Shown: positions 30,913 through 40,657, counted from the stretch's first letter. The stretch: 64,000 nucleotides of DNA from Actinomadura sp. K4S16 (GCF_008327685.1 NZ_BDDE01000013.1:124001-188000); one strand, 5' to 3'. The notes: generated by a model from the sequence alone, not told the origin. Translations and numbers: made by a program.

Positions 30913-32613
30913 ATGGCTTCTACCGTGGTCAACGGCTGGACGGTCCCGGGCTTCACCCACGAACGCGAACTGGGCGGCGGAGCCTCGGGCCGGGTGGTGC
31001 TGGCGGTCGACGACATGACCGGCACGCGGGTCGCGATCAAATACCTCGACACGGCGCTCGGCGCCGACGAGGCGTTTCTCGCGCGCTTCCGCGTGGCGGC
31101 ACGGGGCCTGTCCCAGCTGGAAGACCCGAACGTGGTCGACCTCTACGACTTCGTGGAGACCGCCGACGGCGCCGCGCTCGTGATGCAGTACGTCGAGGGG
31201 GTGAGCCTGCGGCGCATGATCGCCGCGCAGGGCCCGAGCGGCCCCCTCGCGGCGCTGTCGATGCTGGGCGGGATGCTCCTCGGCCTCGCCGTCGCGCACG
31301 AGCACGACCTCGTCCACGGCGCGATGCGCCCGGCGAACATCCTGGTCGACGGCGAGGGCAACGCCCGGCTCACCGACTTCGCGACGGCGCCCGCGGGCAC
31401 CGAGGCGCAGCAGGCCCCGCAGTACGCGGCGCCCGAACTGTGGGACGGCGAACCGGCAACGGTCGCCACCGACCTGTACGCCGCCACCGCGATCTTCTAC
31501 GAGTGCCTCACCGGACGGCCCCCGTACGCGGGCCGCAACATGGCGCGCCAGCACCGCGAGGCGCCGATCCCGGCCGAGGAGGTGCCGGGGCCGCTGCGCG
31601 ACCTGATCCACCAGGGCCTGGCCAAGGAGCCGGAGGAGCGCCCGAAGTCGGCCGCCGACTTCCTCGGCGCGCTGGAGGACGCGGCCGTCTCCGCTTACGG
31701 GCCGTCCTGGGAGGCGCAGGGCCGCGGCCGCCTCACCGAGCTCGCCGCGCAGGCCGCGCAACAGCCCGAGCCGCCGAAGCCGAAGCCGTCCCGCAGCAGC
31801 GGCCGCACCCCGGTCGTCGCGGGCGCGCAGGGGGGCGGCCGGTCCCGGACGCGCTGGGTGGTCGCCGCCGTCGCCGTGGTGGTCGCCGCCGCCGGGGCGG
31901 GCGCGGCGGTCCTGTTCAAGGGCGGCACGTCGCTGAGCGGTGACAAGGAGCCGCCCGAGCCGACGCCCGCGCAGAGCAGCAGCCCGCAGCCGACGCTGCC
32001 GGTCGGCGGCGTCGACCCCGCGCCGCTCGTCGCCCGCATCGACCAGGCCGTCGCCAAGACGCCCGGCGCCGCGTTCAGCTACCGGCAGACCGGCTGCTGC
32101 GGCTTCGCGGCCACCGGCAAGGGGACGATGGTGGTCCAGGGCGGGAACCCGTCCTACACCCTCACGCTGGCTGGGGCGGGCGCGTCCCGCAAGCCGGTGC
32201 GGGCCGTCATCGTCCAGGACCGGCTGTACGTCCGGGCGGGCAAGAAGTGGCGGGCGTCGCCGCTCGGCGGGCGCGGCTACCCGGCCGTCGCCGACCAGGT
32301 GCGCATGGGCGGCTCGGTCGCGAGCCTGACGGCGCTGATGCGGTCGGCGACCAGGCTCTCCAAGTCTGGAGCGATCTATGAGGGCGAGGCCCCTGCCGCG
32401 AAGCTGACGGAGGCCCCGGGCGTCGGCCCCCTGTACGCGCAGATGGCGCAGGCGACGGGCGCGCAGCAGATCGCGTTCGCCGTCAAGCTCGACGCCGACT
32501 TCCGCCCCGTGAAGTTCTGGGTGCGCGCCGGCCCCGAGAAGGGCCGCAACGAGATGCAGCGCGGCTCCTTCAGCGGCTGGACCCGCAAGCCCCCCATCAA
32601 GGCCCCCCACTGA
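30913..32613 (+). CDS. Membrane Ser/Thr kinase-like protein, probable pseudokinase
   Basis: A 566-residue protein with the kinase fold but key residues replaced. The ATP lysine K43 (VAIK) and a glycine loop remain. The catalytic loop reads HGAMRPAN at 135-142 where HRDxKPxN is expected, so the catalytic Asp is Ala137 and the Lys is Arg139; DFG is DFA at 155-157; the helix-C Glu region reads FRVAAR with no Glu. A membrane helix at about 315-335 follows and then an outer lipoprotein-like domain of about 210 residues with a CC pair. GGAGGG directly abuts the ATG, an unusually short spacing. Scaffold or allosteric partner is likely. Confidence 0.88.
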   Translation: MASTVVNGWTVPGFTHERELGGGASGRVVLAVDDMTGTRVAIKYLDTALGADEAFLARFRVAARGLSQLEDPNVVDLYDFVETADGAALVMQYVEGVSLRRMIAAQGPSGPLAALSMLGGMLLGLAVAHEHDLVHGAMRPANILVDGEGNARLTDFATAPAGTEAQQAPQYAAPELWDGEPATVATDLYAATAIFYECLTGRPPYAGRNMARQHREAPIPAEEVPGPLRDLIHQGLAKEPEERPKSAADFLGALEDAAVSAYGPSWEAQGRGRLTELAAQAAQQPEPPKPKPSRSSGRTPVVAGAQGGGRSRTRWVVAAVAVVVAAAGAGAAVLFKGGTSLSGDKEPPEPTPAQSSSPQPTLPVGGVDPAPLVARIDQAVAKTPGAAFSYRQTGCCGFAATGKGTMVVQGGNPSYTLTLAGAGASRKPVRAVIVQDRLYVRAGKKWRASPLGGRGYPAVADQVRMGGSVASLTALMRSATRLSKSGAIYEGEAPAAKLTEAPGVGPLYAQMAQATGAQQIAFAVKLDADFRPVKFWVRAGPEKGRNEMQRGSFSGWTRKPPIKAPH

Positions 32614-32719
32614 CCGGACCGAGCCGAACGCCCGCCGGAGCGGCCCGCAGCCCGTAAGGGCCGCACCCGGCGGAGAGCCGCACCCGCTGAAGGCCGGGCC
32701 CGCCTGGCTAGGGTCGCGC

Positions 32720-32892
32720 GCGAACGCGTGACCTGCCCGGTGGAGCGAAGCCGGAGGCGAGCGGAACCGGGCAGATCGCGAAGCGATGCCGCGTTCGCCC
32801 AGGCCCGGTCACGTAGCGAGCCGCCAGGCGAGCTACGTGGGCCGGGACTGCATTAACACAGCCGCCAGGCGAGCGAAGTGGGCCGGGACTGC
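32720..32892. repeat. Nested inverted repeats and a 31-bp direct repeat
   Basis: The gap between the convergent kinase-like and prim-pol-like genes is highly structured. Outer arms GCGAACGCG/CGCGTTCGC (32720-32728, 32790-32798) enclose TGCCCGGT/ACCGGGCA (32734-32741, 32766-32773) and a small hairpin ATCGC-GAA-GCGAT. A further stem CACGTAGC/GCTACGTG lies at 32810-32839. A 31-bp direct repeat (32821-32851, 32862-32892; 2 mismatches) ends exactly at the prim-pol stop. It could be a bidirectional terminator, a REP-like dispersed element or a structured RNA. Confidence 0.7.
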
Positions 32893-33542
32893 TAAAGCAA
32901 GGCGTCCTCGCAGGCGTCTGAGAGGACTTCCAGGAGGCGGAGGGGGTCGGGGAGCGGGTCGCGGGACGGTGGGCGCAGCCAGGACGCCTCGCGCCCGTGC
33001 GGCAGGATGGACGGCGGCGCTACGACATAGCTGTCACGGCAGTGCCAGCGCATCCCGGGCGTCTCGGCGACGTCCTCCGGGGAGCAGTCGAGGTGGCAGG
33101 ACCACCACTCGTCCTCGTCGACGGGCGCGCCGCGCGTGGCGACGAAGAACAGGTGCCGGTCGCCCCCGAACGACGCGACCGGACCGACGGGAAGGTGTTC
33201 CCGCTCGATCCGGTCGAGGGCGATGGTCCCGGCCGCGGCCGGTACGTCGAACACGTCGAACACCCGGCCCGTCGGCAAGATGATGTTCGCCTGCGGCCGC
33301 TCGTCCCACCAGCGTTCGATCGTGCCCGCGTCGACGCTGGCCTGGTGCGCCCAGGCGGCCGACACCGGGTGCGCACCGGGGTCGGGACAGCCGATCCGGT
33401 CGCACGAACACGCCCGGTCACCGCCGGCCGGGGGATGGGCTCCGGGGAAGCAGGGCCAGCCCAGGTCGGCGTACTCCCGCGCGGCCGCGGCCATCCGGTC
33501 GCGCGCCGCCCGCTGCTTCTTGCTCCCCGAGACCGCCAGCAT
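32892..33542 (-). CDS. Standalone prim-pol-like domain protein
   Basis: A 216-residue protein resembling the N-terminal bifunctional DNA primase/polymerase domain found alone in many actinomycetes (AREYADLGWPCFPGAHP, the CSCDRIGCPDPGAHP cysteine cluster, WWDERPQANIILPTG, FDVFDVP). The usual DxD catalytic pair is not clear here (DVFDV), so polymerase activity is uncertain. It has no helicase partner nearby. Convergent with the kinase-like gene. Confidence 0.75.
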   Translation of the reverse strand: MLAVSGSKKQRAARDRMAAAAREYADLGWPCFPGAHPPAGGDRACSCDRIGCPDPGAHPVSAAWAHQASVDAGTIERWWDERPQANIILPTGRVFDVFDVPAAAGTIALDRIEREHLPVGPVASFGGDRHLFFVATRGAPVDEDEWWSCHLDCSPEDVAETPGMRWHCRDSYVVAPPSILPHGREASWLRPPSRDPLPDPLRLLEVLSDACEDALL

Positions 33543-33692
33543 CTCCGCCCCCCATTACCCAAGGTCGCACGTGGGTTCCTGGTTAACGATGATGCCCGCC
33601 GGGGTGAACGCCGGACACGGCAACCCCGGGAAAACAACCCTAAGTGACTAGAGGGCGGAGGGACCGGAGGGACGGATGGGCTAGACGATGAT

Positions 33693-34676
33693 CTAGGCCA
33701 GCCGGCGGGCGACCTCGGTGGCCCAGTAGGTGAGGGCGATGTCGGCGCCGGCGCGGCGGATCGACAGCAGCGACTCCATGATCGTGCGCTCGCGGTCGAT
33801 CCAGCCCTTCTCCGCGGCGGCCTCGATCATCGCGTACTCGCCGCTCACCTGGTAGGCGACCACCGGGACGTCGACCGCGTCGCGGACGCGGCGCACGATG
33901 TCGAGGTAGGCGCCGGCGGGCTTGACCATGACCATGTCGGCGCCCTCGTCGAGGTCGAGGAAGACCTCGCGGAGCGACTCGTCGGCGTTGGCCGGGTCCT
34001 GCTGGTGGGTGGACCGGTCGCCGAACCGCGGGGCGCACTCGGCCGCCTCCCGGAACGGGCCGTAGTAGGCGGAGGCGTACTTGATCGAGTAGCCGAGGAT
34101 CGCGGTGTCGGAGTGTCCGGCGCCGTCGAGGGCCTCGCGGATCGCGCCGACCTGGCCGTCCATCATCCCGGACGGGCCGACGACCGCCGCGCCCGCCTCG
34201 GCCTGCGCCACGGCGATCGAGGCGTACCGCTCCAGCGTGGCGTCGTTGTCGATCTCGCCGGACTCGGTGAGGATGCCGCAGTGCCCGTGGTCGGTGTACT
34301 CGTCCAGGCACAGGTCGGTCATGATCACGGTCGAGTCGCCGAGGTCGGACGCCAGGTCGCGCAGCGCGAGCTGGACGATGCCGTCCGGGTCGTCGGCGGC
34401 CGAGCCCGTGCCGTCCTTCTCGGCCGGGATGCCGAACAGGATGAGGCCGCCGACGCCGGCCTCGGCCGCCTCGTGCGCGGCCTTGCGGAGGCTGTCGCGG
34501 GTGTGCTGGAAGACGCCCGGCATGGACGCGACCGGCTGCGGCTCGGAGATGCCCTCCTTGACGAAGACGGGCAGCACCAGGTCGGCGGGGCTGAGCCGGG
34601 TCTCGGCGACGAGCCGCCGCATCGCGGGCGTGCGCCGCAGCCGTCGCGGGCGGGCGACGGGGAACTGTGCAGACAT
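33693..34676 (-). CDS. hemB: Delta-aminolevulinic acid dehydratase (porphobilinogen synthase)
   Basis: Condenses two 5-aminolevulinate molecules to porphobilinogen. The 327-residue protein has the Schiff-base lysines in [15 protein letters not shown] and [11 protein letters not shown]. The metal loop reads [14 protein letters not shown]: first and third Cys of the zinc-type loop are kept and the middle one is Asp, as in mixed-type actinobacterial enzymes. ATG at 34676 (MSAQFPV), 26 bp after the cobA-hemD stop. Confidence 0.96.
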   Translation of the reverse strand: MSAQFPVARPRRLRRTPAMRRLVAETRLSPADLVLPVFVKEGISEPQPVASMPGVFQHTRDSLRKAAHEAAEAGVGGLILFGIPAEKDGTGSAADDPDGIVQLALRDLASDLGDSTVIMTDLCLDEYTDHGHCGILTESGEIDNDATLERYASIAVAQAEAGAAVVGPSGMMDGQVGAIREALDGAGHSDTAILGYSIKYASAYYGPFREAAECAPRFGDRSTHQQDPANADESLREVFLDLDEGADMVMVKPAGAYLDIVRRVRDAVDVPVVAYQVSGEYAMIEAAAEKGWIDRERTIMESLLSIRRAGADIALTYWATEVARRLA

Positions 34677-34702
34677 GATCCCTCGGTTTTCCGGGTGCGG
34701 GT

Positions 34703-36451
34703 CTACTTCCGGCGCCGGGCGCCCCGGCGCATCTGGCTGGGCTTGCGGAGCGGGTCCCCCGCCTCGATCTGGGCCGCCCTCCGCTTGGCACCGTACTCCG
34801 CCAGCGCCTCCGCGAGGGCCGACACCGACGGCTTCTCGGCCATGACGTCGACCCGCAGCCCGTACTCCTCGGCCGTCTTGGCCGTCTGCGGGCCGATCAC
34901 CGCGATCACGGTCACGTTGTGGGGCTTGCCGGCGATGCCGATCAGGTTCTTCACCGTGGAGGACGAGGTGAACAGCACGGCGTCGAACCCGCCGCCCTTG
35001 ATCGCCTCGCGGATCGGCGCGGGCGGCGGCGCGGCCCGGACGGTCCGGTAGGCGGTCACGTCCTCGCACTCCCAGCCGAGCTCGGTCAGCCTGGCGATGA
35101 GCACGTCGGTGGCGATGTCGGCGCGCGGCAGCAGGACCCGGTTGATGGGGTCGAGGTCCTCGTCGTAGGGCGGCCACTCCCGGGCGAGGCCCTCGCCGGA
35201 CTGCTCGCCGGACGGGGTCAGGTCGGGGACGACGCCGAACTCGACCAGCGCGGCGGCGGTCTGCTCCCCGACGGCGGCGACCTTCAGGCCGGCGAACGCG
35301 CGGGCGTCGAGGCCGTAGTCGGTGAACTTCTCCCGGACCGCCTTCACCGCGTTCGTGGAGGTGAACACCACCCACTCGTAGCGGCCGGTGACAAGGCCCT
35401 TCACGGCCCGGTCCATCTGCTGCGGGGTGCGCGGCGGCTCGACCGAGATCGTCGGGACCTCGTCCGGGACGGCCCCGTACCCGCGGAGCTGGTCCGACAG
35501 CGACGCGGCCTGCTCCTTGGTGCGCGGCACGAGGACCCGCCAGCCGAACAGCGGCTTGGTCTCGAACCAGGACAGCTTGTCGCGCCAGTTCACCACGTCG
35601 CCGACGACGATCAGGCCCGGGGTCTCCATGCCCTTGGTGTCGGGCGCGAGCCTGGCGAGCGTCGAGACGACGGTCTCCTGCTCGGTGGTGGTGCCGAGGC
35701 TGGTCATCGCGGCCGGGGTGGAGTCGGGACGTCCCGCCGCCACCAGGCCCTTGGCGACCTCGGCGACCGCGCCCTCGGCCCCGAGGATGACGAGGGTGGT
35801 GTCCGGGGCGGCGAACCGCTCCCAGTCGACGCCGCCCTCGGAGGCGTCGATGACGCGGACCTCGCGGGTCGCGTCGTCGGTCAGCGGGATTCCCGCGTAC
35901 CCGGGCACGGCCGTCACGGAGGAGACGCCGGGCACCACCTCGAACGGGACGCCGGCCTTGGCCAGGGCACCGCCCTCGACGGCGTAGTGGCAGGCCAGCC
36001 CCGGGTCGCCGCGGAACAGCCGGACGACCCGGCGGCCCGCCTTCGCGGCCCGCGCGGCAAGCTTCACCGGGTCGGCGTCGGCCGTGTCGAGGATCTCGGC
36101 GTCCGGACGGCAGTGGGTCAGGATCCCGGGCGGGCAGTGCGCGCGGCTCACGACGACGGTGTCGGCGCGCTCCAGCTCGGCGGCGGCGCGCAGGGTCAGC
36201 AGGTCGGGGTCGCCGGGCCCCATGCCGACGAACGCGACCGTCCCCGGGCCGGCCGTCCGGTGCGGGGCGGCGGATGCGGAGGCCGTGCTCTTCGCGGGCT
36301 TCGCGGTCTTGCCGGTCGTCGAGGTCTTCCCGGTGGTCGTGTTCTTGTCGGCGGCGGTCTTGTCGGCGGCGGTGTTCTCGACCACGCTCTCGTCGGCCGC
36401 GGCGTCCGTCGCGGCCGTGCTCTTCGTGGTGCTCTTCGCGGCGGGGCTCAC
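34703..36451 (-). CDS. hemD: Fused uroporphyrinogen-III methyltransferase/uroporphyrinogen-III synthase
   Basis: A 582-residue bifunctional enzyme. Residues 1-65 are a Lys/Thr/Ala-rich lead. Residues 70-310 are an SUMT (CobA-type) domain with [15 protein letters not shown] and [20 protein letters not shown]; 320-565 are a HemD uroporphyrinogen-III synthase ([41 protein letters not shown]). It cyclises hydroxymethylbilane and can divert the product to siroheme/B12 by methylation. GTG start in a 4-bp overlap with hemC. Confidence 0.94.
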   Translation of the reverse strand: MSPAAKSTTKSTAATDAAADESVVENTAADKTAADKNTTTGKTSTTGKTAKPAKSTASASAAPHRTAGPGTVAFVGMGPGDPDLLTLRAAAELERADTVVVSRAHCPPGILTHCRPDAEILDTADADPVKLAARAAKAGRRVVRLFRGDPGLACHYAVEGGALAKAGVPFEVVPGVSSVTAVPGYAGIPLTDDATREVRVIDASEGGVDWERFAAPDTTLVILGAEGAVAEVAKGLVAAGRPDSTPAAMTSLGTTTEQETVVSTLARLAPDTKGMETPGLIVVGDVVNWRDKLSWFETKPLFGWRVLVPRTKEQAASLSDQLRGYGAVPDEVPTISVEPPRTPQQMDRAVKGLVTGRYEWVVFTSTNAVKAVREKFTDYGLDARAFAGLKVAAVGEQTAAALVEFGVVPDLTPSGEQSGEGLAREWPPYDEDLDPINRVLLPRADIATDVLIARLTELGWECEDVTAYRTVRAAPPPAPIREAIKGGGFDAVLFTSSSTVKNLIGIAGKPHNVTVIAVIGPQTAKTAEEYGLRVDVMAEKPSVSALAEALAEYGAKRRAAQIEAGDPLRKPSQMRRGARRRK

Positions 36452-37368
36452 TCGCGCTCCCCCATCAACTGGTCGGCCCCCTGCGCGAGAAGCCGGGCCG
36501 CGAGGTCGCGTCCGAGCCGCTCGGCGTCATCCGGGTGGCCGCTTGCGGACAGCCGCACCTGCCTGCTGCCGTCGTATGCCGCGACGGTCGCCGTCAGATG
36601 CAGCCTTTCATCTACTTCGGCAGCGTATGTTCCCACGGGCGCGGAGCAGCCCGCCTCCAGCACCGCCAGGACCGTCCGCTCGGCGGTGACGGCGCGCCGG
36701 GTCGCGGCGTCGTCGACCGTTCCAAGCAGTTCGCGGAGGTCGTCGCGGTCGGCGCGGCATTCGAGCGCGAGCGCGCCCTGCCCGGGGGCGGGCAGCATCT
36801 GGTCCGGGTCGAAGACCTCGCCGACCGCGTCCAGCCGGCCGATCCGCTTGAGGCCCGCGTGCGCGAGCACCACCGCGTCGAGCTCGCCGTCGCCGACCTT
36901 GCGGAGCCGGGTGTCGGCGTTGCCGCGGATCGGGACGATCTCCAGGTCCGGGCGGAGGGCGCGCAGCTGCGCGACGCGGCGCGGCGAGCCGGTGCCGATC
37001 CGAGCGCCGCGCGGCAGGTCGGCGAGTTTCGAGGGGCCGCACAGGGCGTCGCGCGGGTCGTCGCGGGCCGGGGTGGCCGCGAGGACGATCCCGGGCGTCT
37101 CGGACGTCGGCAGGTCCTTCAGCGAGTGCACCGCGAAGTCCACCTCGCCGGACAGCACCTTGTCGCGGAGCGCGTTGACGAACACGCCCGTCCCGCCGAT
37201 CTGGGCGAGCAGGGCCTTGGACACATCACCCTGCGTCGTTACCCCGACCAGCTCGACGGCATGCCCCGTGAGCTCGGACAACGTGTCGGCGACGCCCTGC
37301 GACTGGGTCGTCGCCATCAGGCTCTTCCGGGTGCCCAGCCGAAGCGGGCCCCTGCTCCCCGTACTCAC
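36448..37368 (-). CDS. hemC: Porphobilinogen deaminase (hydroxymethylbilane synthase)
   Basis: Polymerises four porphobilinogens into hydroxymethylbilane. The 306-residue protein has HSLKDLP with catalytic D85, the Arg-rich [12 protein letters not shown], and the dipyrromethane cofactor cysteine C241 in [12 protein letters not shown] start at 37368 overlaps the hemA stop by 4 bp. Confidence 0.97.
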   Translation of the reverse strand: MSTGSRGPLRLGTRKSLMATTQSQGVADTLSELTGHAVELVGVTTQGDVSKALLAQIGGTGVFVNALRDKVLSGEVDFAVHSLKDLPTSETPGIVLAATPARDDPRDALCGPSKLADLPRGARIGTGSPRRVAQLRALRPDLEIVPIRGNADTRLRKVGDGELDAVVLAHAGLKRIGRLDAVGEVFDPDQMLPAPGQGALALECRADRDDLRELLGTVDDAATRRAVTAERTVLAVLEAGCSAPVGTYAAEVDERLHLTATVAAYDGSRQVRLSASGHPDDAERLGRDLAARLLAQGADQLMGERE

Positions 37369-38945
37369 GTCTCGTCTCCTTCGTGCGCCGGGACGGCGTC
37401 CCGGGCGCTGACCGCCCGCACGCTCGCGGCCTGCGCGTTAACCGTCTCGGCGTTCACGCCGTCCGACATCGCGTCCGACACGGCGTCGGCCACGACCTCG
37501 GACACGGCATCGGACACCGCCTCGGACAGCGCGTCCCGGCCCGGCGCGGACGCCGGGCTGACGCAGTCGGCCTCGGCGCATTCCTGGTTCGGGTCCCGGC
37601 CGTCGAGCCGGGGGACGGCCGCCTCGGGGACGTCGGCCTCGCGGATGTCCGCGCGCGCCACCGCCTCGGGGGCCTTCGGGTCCAGGTCGAACAGCTCGCG
37701 CAGCGCGTCGGCGTAGGAGTCGCCGCCCGGCGCCGCCGCCAGCTCCTTGACCCGGACGGTCGGCGCGTGGAGCAGCTTGTCCACCACGCGCCGCACAGTC
37801 TGCTCGATCTCCTTGCGGGCCCGGACGTCCATCTCGGGCACCCGCCCGCTCAGCCGGGCCAGCTCGGCGTCCACGACCTCGGCGGCCTTGCTGCGCAGCG
37901 CGACGACGGTCGGCGCGACGGCGGCGGCGCGGGCGGCGCTGAGGAACGCCTCGACCTCGGCGCACACGATCCGCCGCGCGGCCTCGACCGCCTCCGGGCC
38001 GATGGCCTCGGCCGCCTCCTGCGCGGTGCGCAGGTCGTCCAGGCCCGCCAGCCCGACGCCGGGCAGGTCGCGGACGGCGCGGTCCACGTCGTGGGGCAGC
38101 GCCAGGTCGAGGAGGAAGCGGCGCCGTCCGTCGGCCCCGATCCCCTGCGCCGCGAGCTGCTCGGCAGTGATCACCAGGCCGGCGGCGCCGGTGCACGACA
38201 CCACGAGGTCGGCCTCGGCGAGGGCCGCGTCCAGCTCCGCCAGCCCGATCGCGCGGGAGGGGACGTCCAGCGACTCCGCAAGGCGCTGCGCTCGCGCGGG
38301 GGTCCGGTTGGCGATCACCACCTCGCGCGCTCCCGCGCGGCTCAGCGTGGCGGCGGCCAGCGAGCTCATCGAGCCGGCGCCGACCACCAGCGCCCGGACG
38401 TCCTCCAGCGGGCCGAGATGCCGGACCGCGACGTCCAGGCCGACGCTGACCAGCGAAGCGCCGGCCTTGTCGATCCCGGTCTCGTGGTGCGCGCGCTTGC
38501 CCACCCGCAGCGACTGCTGCAGGACGTCGTGCAGGTCACGGCCGAGCGTGCCCTCCTCCTGGGCCAGCCGGAACGCCTGCCGGATCTGCCCGAGGATCTG
38601 CCCCTCGCCGACGACCATCGACTCCAGCCCGCACGCCACCGCGAACACGTGCTGGACGGCCCGCTCCTCGTAGTGGACGTACAGGTGCCGCGACAGGTCG
38701 TCCAGCGGGACGCCGGAGTGCAGGGCCAGCAGCTCCGAGATCGCCGAGACGCCGCCGTGGAACTTCTCCACGACCGCGTAGATCTCGACCCGGTTGCAGG
38801 TCGAGACGATGGCGGCCTCGGCGACGTTCGCGGACGCGTGCACGGCGTGCAGCAGTTTGACGAGATCGTCACCGGCCACCGCCGCCCGCTCCAGCACCGC
38901 CACGGGCGCGCTTCGGTGGCTGAGGCCCACGACCAGAATGCTCAT
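37365..38945 (-). CDS. hemA: Glutamyl-tRNA reductase
   Basis: NADPH-dependent reduction of glutamyl-tRNA to glutamate-1-semialdehyde, the committed step of heme synthesis. The 526-residue protein has catalytic C50 in STCNRVEIY, ESMVVGEGQILGQIR, and the NADPH motif VVGAGSMSSLAA. The last 95 residues are an extension with acidic, Ala/Ser/Val-rich repeating words (SEAVSDAVSEVVADAVSDA), absent from most homologues. The ATG at 38945 is used because the longer reading frame upstream crosses the rex-hemA gap without a ribosome-binding site. Confidence 0.95.
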   Translation of the reverse strand: MSILVVGLSHRSAPVAVLERAAVAGDDLVKLLHAVHASANVAEAAIVSTCNRVEIYAVVEKFHGGVSAISELLALHSGVPLDDLSRHLYVHYEERAVQHVFAVACGLESMVVGEGQILGQIRQAFRLAQEEGTLGRDLHDVLQQSLRVGKRAHHETGIDKAGASLVSVGLDVAVRHLGPLEDVRALVVGAGSMSSLAAATLSRAGAREVVIANRTPARAQRLAESLDVPSRAIGLAELDAALAEADLVVSCTGAAGLVITAEQLAAQGIGADGRRRFLLDLALPHDVDRAVRDLPGVGLAGLDDLRTAQEAAEAIGPEAVEAARRIVCAEVEAFLSAARAAAVAPTVVALRSKAAEVVDAELARLSGRVPEMDVRARKEIEQTVRRVVDKLLHAPTVRVKELAAAPGGDSYADALRELFDLDPKAPEAVARADIREADVPEAAVPRLDGRDPNQECAEADCVSPASAPGRDALSEAVSDAVSEVVADAVSDAMSDGVNAETVNAQAASVRAVSARDAVPAHEGDET

Positions 38946-39055
38946 TTCCCGTCTCCAGGGTCTTCCGCGTCTCCGCCCACCCGCGCCGTGCGAGCTCCTG
39001 GTGAGGAGGCGCCTGCCGGCGCCCCTTTCTCCGCTCCGCTCCTGCCTGCCGCTTG

Positions 39056-39082
39056 CGGGGGGACGACCCTCCACGCCCCCGG
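39056..39082 (-). repeat. GC-rich 27-bp repeat between rex and hemA, copy 2
   Basis: Reverse-strand copy of the block at 4591-4617 (25 of 27 identical). It lies 110-137 bp before hemA and its complementary G and C tracts could form a hairpin in the rex-hemA mRNA. A third copy was not seen in the window. Confidence 0.6.
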
Positions 39083-39093
39083 GTCTGACCCCC

Positions 39094-39834
39094 TCATGCT
39101 TCCACCGTTTCCACGTACTGTGCAGCGCCGGTCGGCGGTTCGCCGCCCGCCAGCGGGGCGAAGCCGTCGGGCCCGCCCGCCTTGCGCTGCTCGTGGAACG
39201 CGAGGATCTGCAGCTCAATGGAAAGATCGACCTTGCGCACATCGACCCCGTCGGGCACCGACAGCACCACCGGGGCGAAGTTCAGAACGCTCGTCACGCC
39301 GGCCGCCACCACGCGGTCGCACACGCCCTGGGCGGCGCCGGCCGGGGTCGCGATCACGGCGATGGACACGCCGTGCTCGGCGATCATGTCCTCCAGGCGG
39401 TCGATGTGCTGCACCGTCATGCCGGAGATCTCCTGTCCGACGATGGACTCGTCAGCGTCGAGCAGGCCCGCCACGCGGAAGCCGCGGGACGCGAAACCGC
39501 CGTAGCCGGCCAGGGCCCGGCCAAGGTTACCGACACCGATGATCGCGACCACCCAGTCCTGGGTGAGGCCGAGTTCGCGGGAGATCTGGTAGACGAGGTA
39601 CTCGACCTCGTAGCCGACGCCGCGGGTCCCGTAGGAGCCGAGGTGGGAGAGGTCCTTGCGGAGCTTGGCCGAGTTGACGCCGGCCGCGGCCGCGAGCTCC
39701 TCGGAGGAGACGGTGGCGACGCCGCGATCCTGCAGCCCGGTGAGGGCCCGCAGGTAGACCGGGAGCCGCGCCACGGTGGCTTCGGGGATGCCGCGGCCCG
39801 CGCGGTCGCGGTGGCGGTTCTGTCGAGGTGTCAC
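39094..39834 (-). CDS. rex: Redox-sensing transcriptional repressor Rex
   Basis: Dimeric NADH/NAD+ sensor of 246 residues: N-terminal winged helix (LPVYLRALTGLQDRGVATVSSEELA, LRKDLSHLGSYGTRGVGY) and a Rossmann domain with GVGNLG at 100-105. It releases DNA when NADH rises. GTG start at 39834. As in Streptomyces it leads hemA, hemC and hemD on the same strand; a Rex-like box at 39878-39895 suggests autoregulation. A short Pro/Gly tail ends the protein. Confidence 0.97.
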   Translation of the reverse strand: MTPRQNRHRDRAGRGIPEATVARLPVYLRALTGLQDRGVATVSSEELAAAAGVNSAKLRKDLSHLGSYGTRGVGYEVEYLVYQISRELGLTQDWVVAIIGVGNLGRALAGYGGFASRGFRVAGLLDADESIVGQEISGMTVQHIDRLEDMIAEHGVSIAVIATPAGAAQGVCDRVVAAGVTSVLNFAPVVLSVPDGVDVRKVDLSIELQILAFHEQRKAGGPDGFAPLAGGEPPTGAAQYVETVEA

Positions 39835-39877
39835 GGCCTGCTCTTCGGCTCGACGGTGTGTCCCCCAGGTTAAGCCT

Positions 39878-39895
39878 TTGTGAATACGCGCACAA
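39878..39895. promoter_or_regulatory. Probable Rex operator before rex
   Basis: TTGTGAATACGCGCACAA matches TTGTGAA-N4-TTCACAA at 12 of 14 fixed positions: the left arm is perfect, the right has two changes. It is 44-61 bp before the rex start. Confidence 0.75.
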
Positions 39896-40062
39896 AGTCG
39901 GCCCCCCGGCTTCGCGGCGAGCGCGCGTCCCGGGCGGCATCCCGGGAGAGCCGTCCATCAGGGACTTTTCAGCATACGACCGGGATAGCGGAGATCGGCG
40001 GGGTGTGACCGACCAGACATGCCCGCGCGGGCAACCGCCGGGCGCCGGCCGGACGCACGACG

Positions 40063-40103
40063 CGACGGCGCCCCGTGGGCCGCTGCTCCACGGGGCGCCG
40101 TCG
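40063..40103 (-). terminator. Strong hairpin terminator after the I36-like gene
   Basis: A 16-bp perfect stem (40063-40078 with 40088-40103) and a 9-nt loop, starting 9 bp after the stop. No U tract, so an intrinsic-like actinomycete terminator. Confidence 0.8.
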
Positions 40104-40111
40104 TCAGGCGG

Positions 40112-40462
40112 TCAGCGACTCGACCGCGAGGTGAACGTGTAGTTCTTGACCTTGGCGTGGCCCCTGAAGCTCATGGAAGGGGTGCCCTTGCAGCCCTTCT
40201 TGGACCAGAACGTCGTGCCCACGGAGCTGTTGATCTTGAAGGACTTCATCTTGAAGGCCTTGTCGTAGGAGACGCATTTGTTCCTGTAGTGGTTGTAGCC
40301 CTTCCACGAGCCCTTGAAGTTCGTCTTGGTGTACATGCAGACGTCATAGGTGCAGGCCCGCTGGGCGGTGACCGGAGCGGCCTGCGCGGCGGTCGCGGCG
40401 AAAGGAACGAAGGCGGCCGCGGCGGCGACGCCGACGCCCAGCGTGCGCATCTTGAAGGACAT
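40112..40462 (-). CDS. Small secreted crystallin/I36-type protein
   Basis: A 116-residue exported protein. A signal peptide (KMRTLGVGVAAAAAFVPFAATAAQA, cut probably at AQA|AP near residue 29) precedes a mature domain with four Cys (C37, C42, C63, C90) and the pattern CMYTKTNFKGSWKGY. This resembles beta/gamma-crystallin-like inhibitors of family I36 (SMPI) in actinomycetes. A protease-inhibitor role is family-based only. It has its own terminator and seems monocistronic. Confidence 0.82.
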   Translation of the reverse strand: MSFKMRTLGVGVAAAAAFVPFAATAAQAAPVTAQRACTYDVCMYTKTNFKGSWKGYNHYRNKCVSYDKAFKMKSFKINSSVGTTFWSKKGCKGTPSMSFRGHAKVKNYTFTSRSSR

Positions 40463-40657
40463 GGGAGCTCCTCTTCGCGGTTCGGGTGAACGGCCGTACC
40501 TTCAAACGATCTTCGATCGGGCGAACGGCTCACAAGGTGCCCTGGCACCCTCAACGCGGGAGAACAATGGCCCTGCGGCACTAATCACGGAGGGGCGCTC
40601 CTGCCGTACCACTCCCTCTTGCCGCCGGACCGAAACCCAGGTCGCGGCGCTGCCGGG

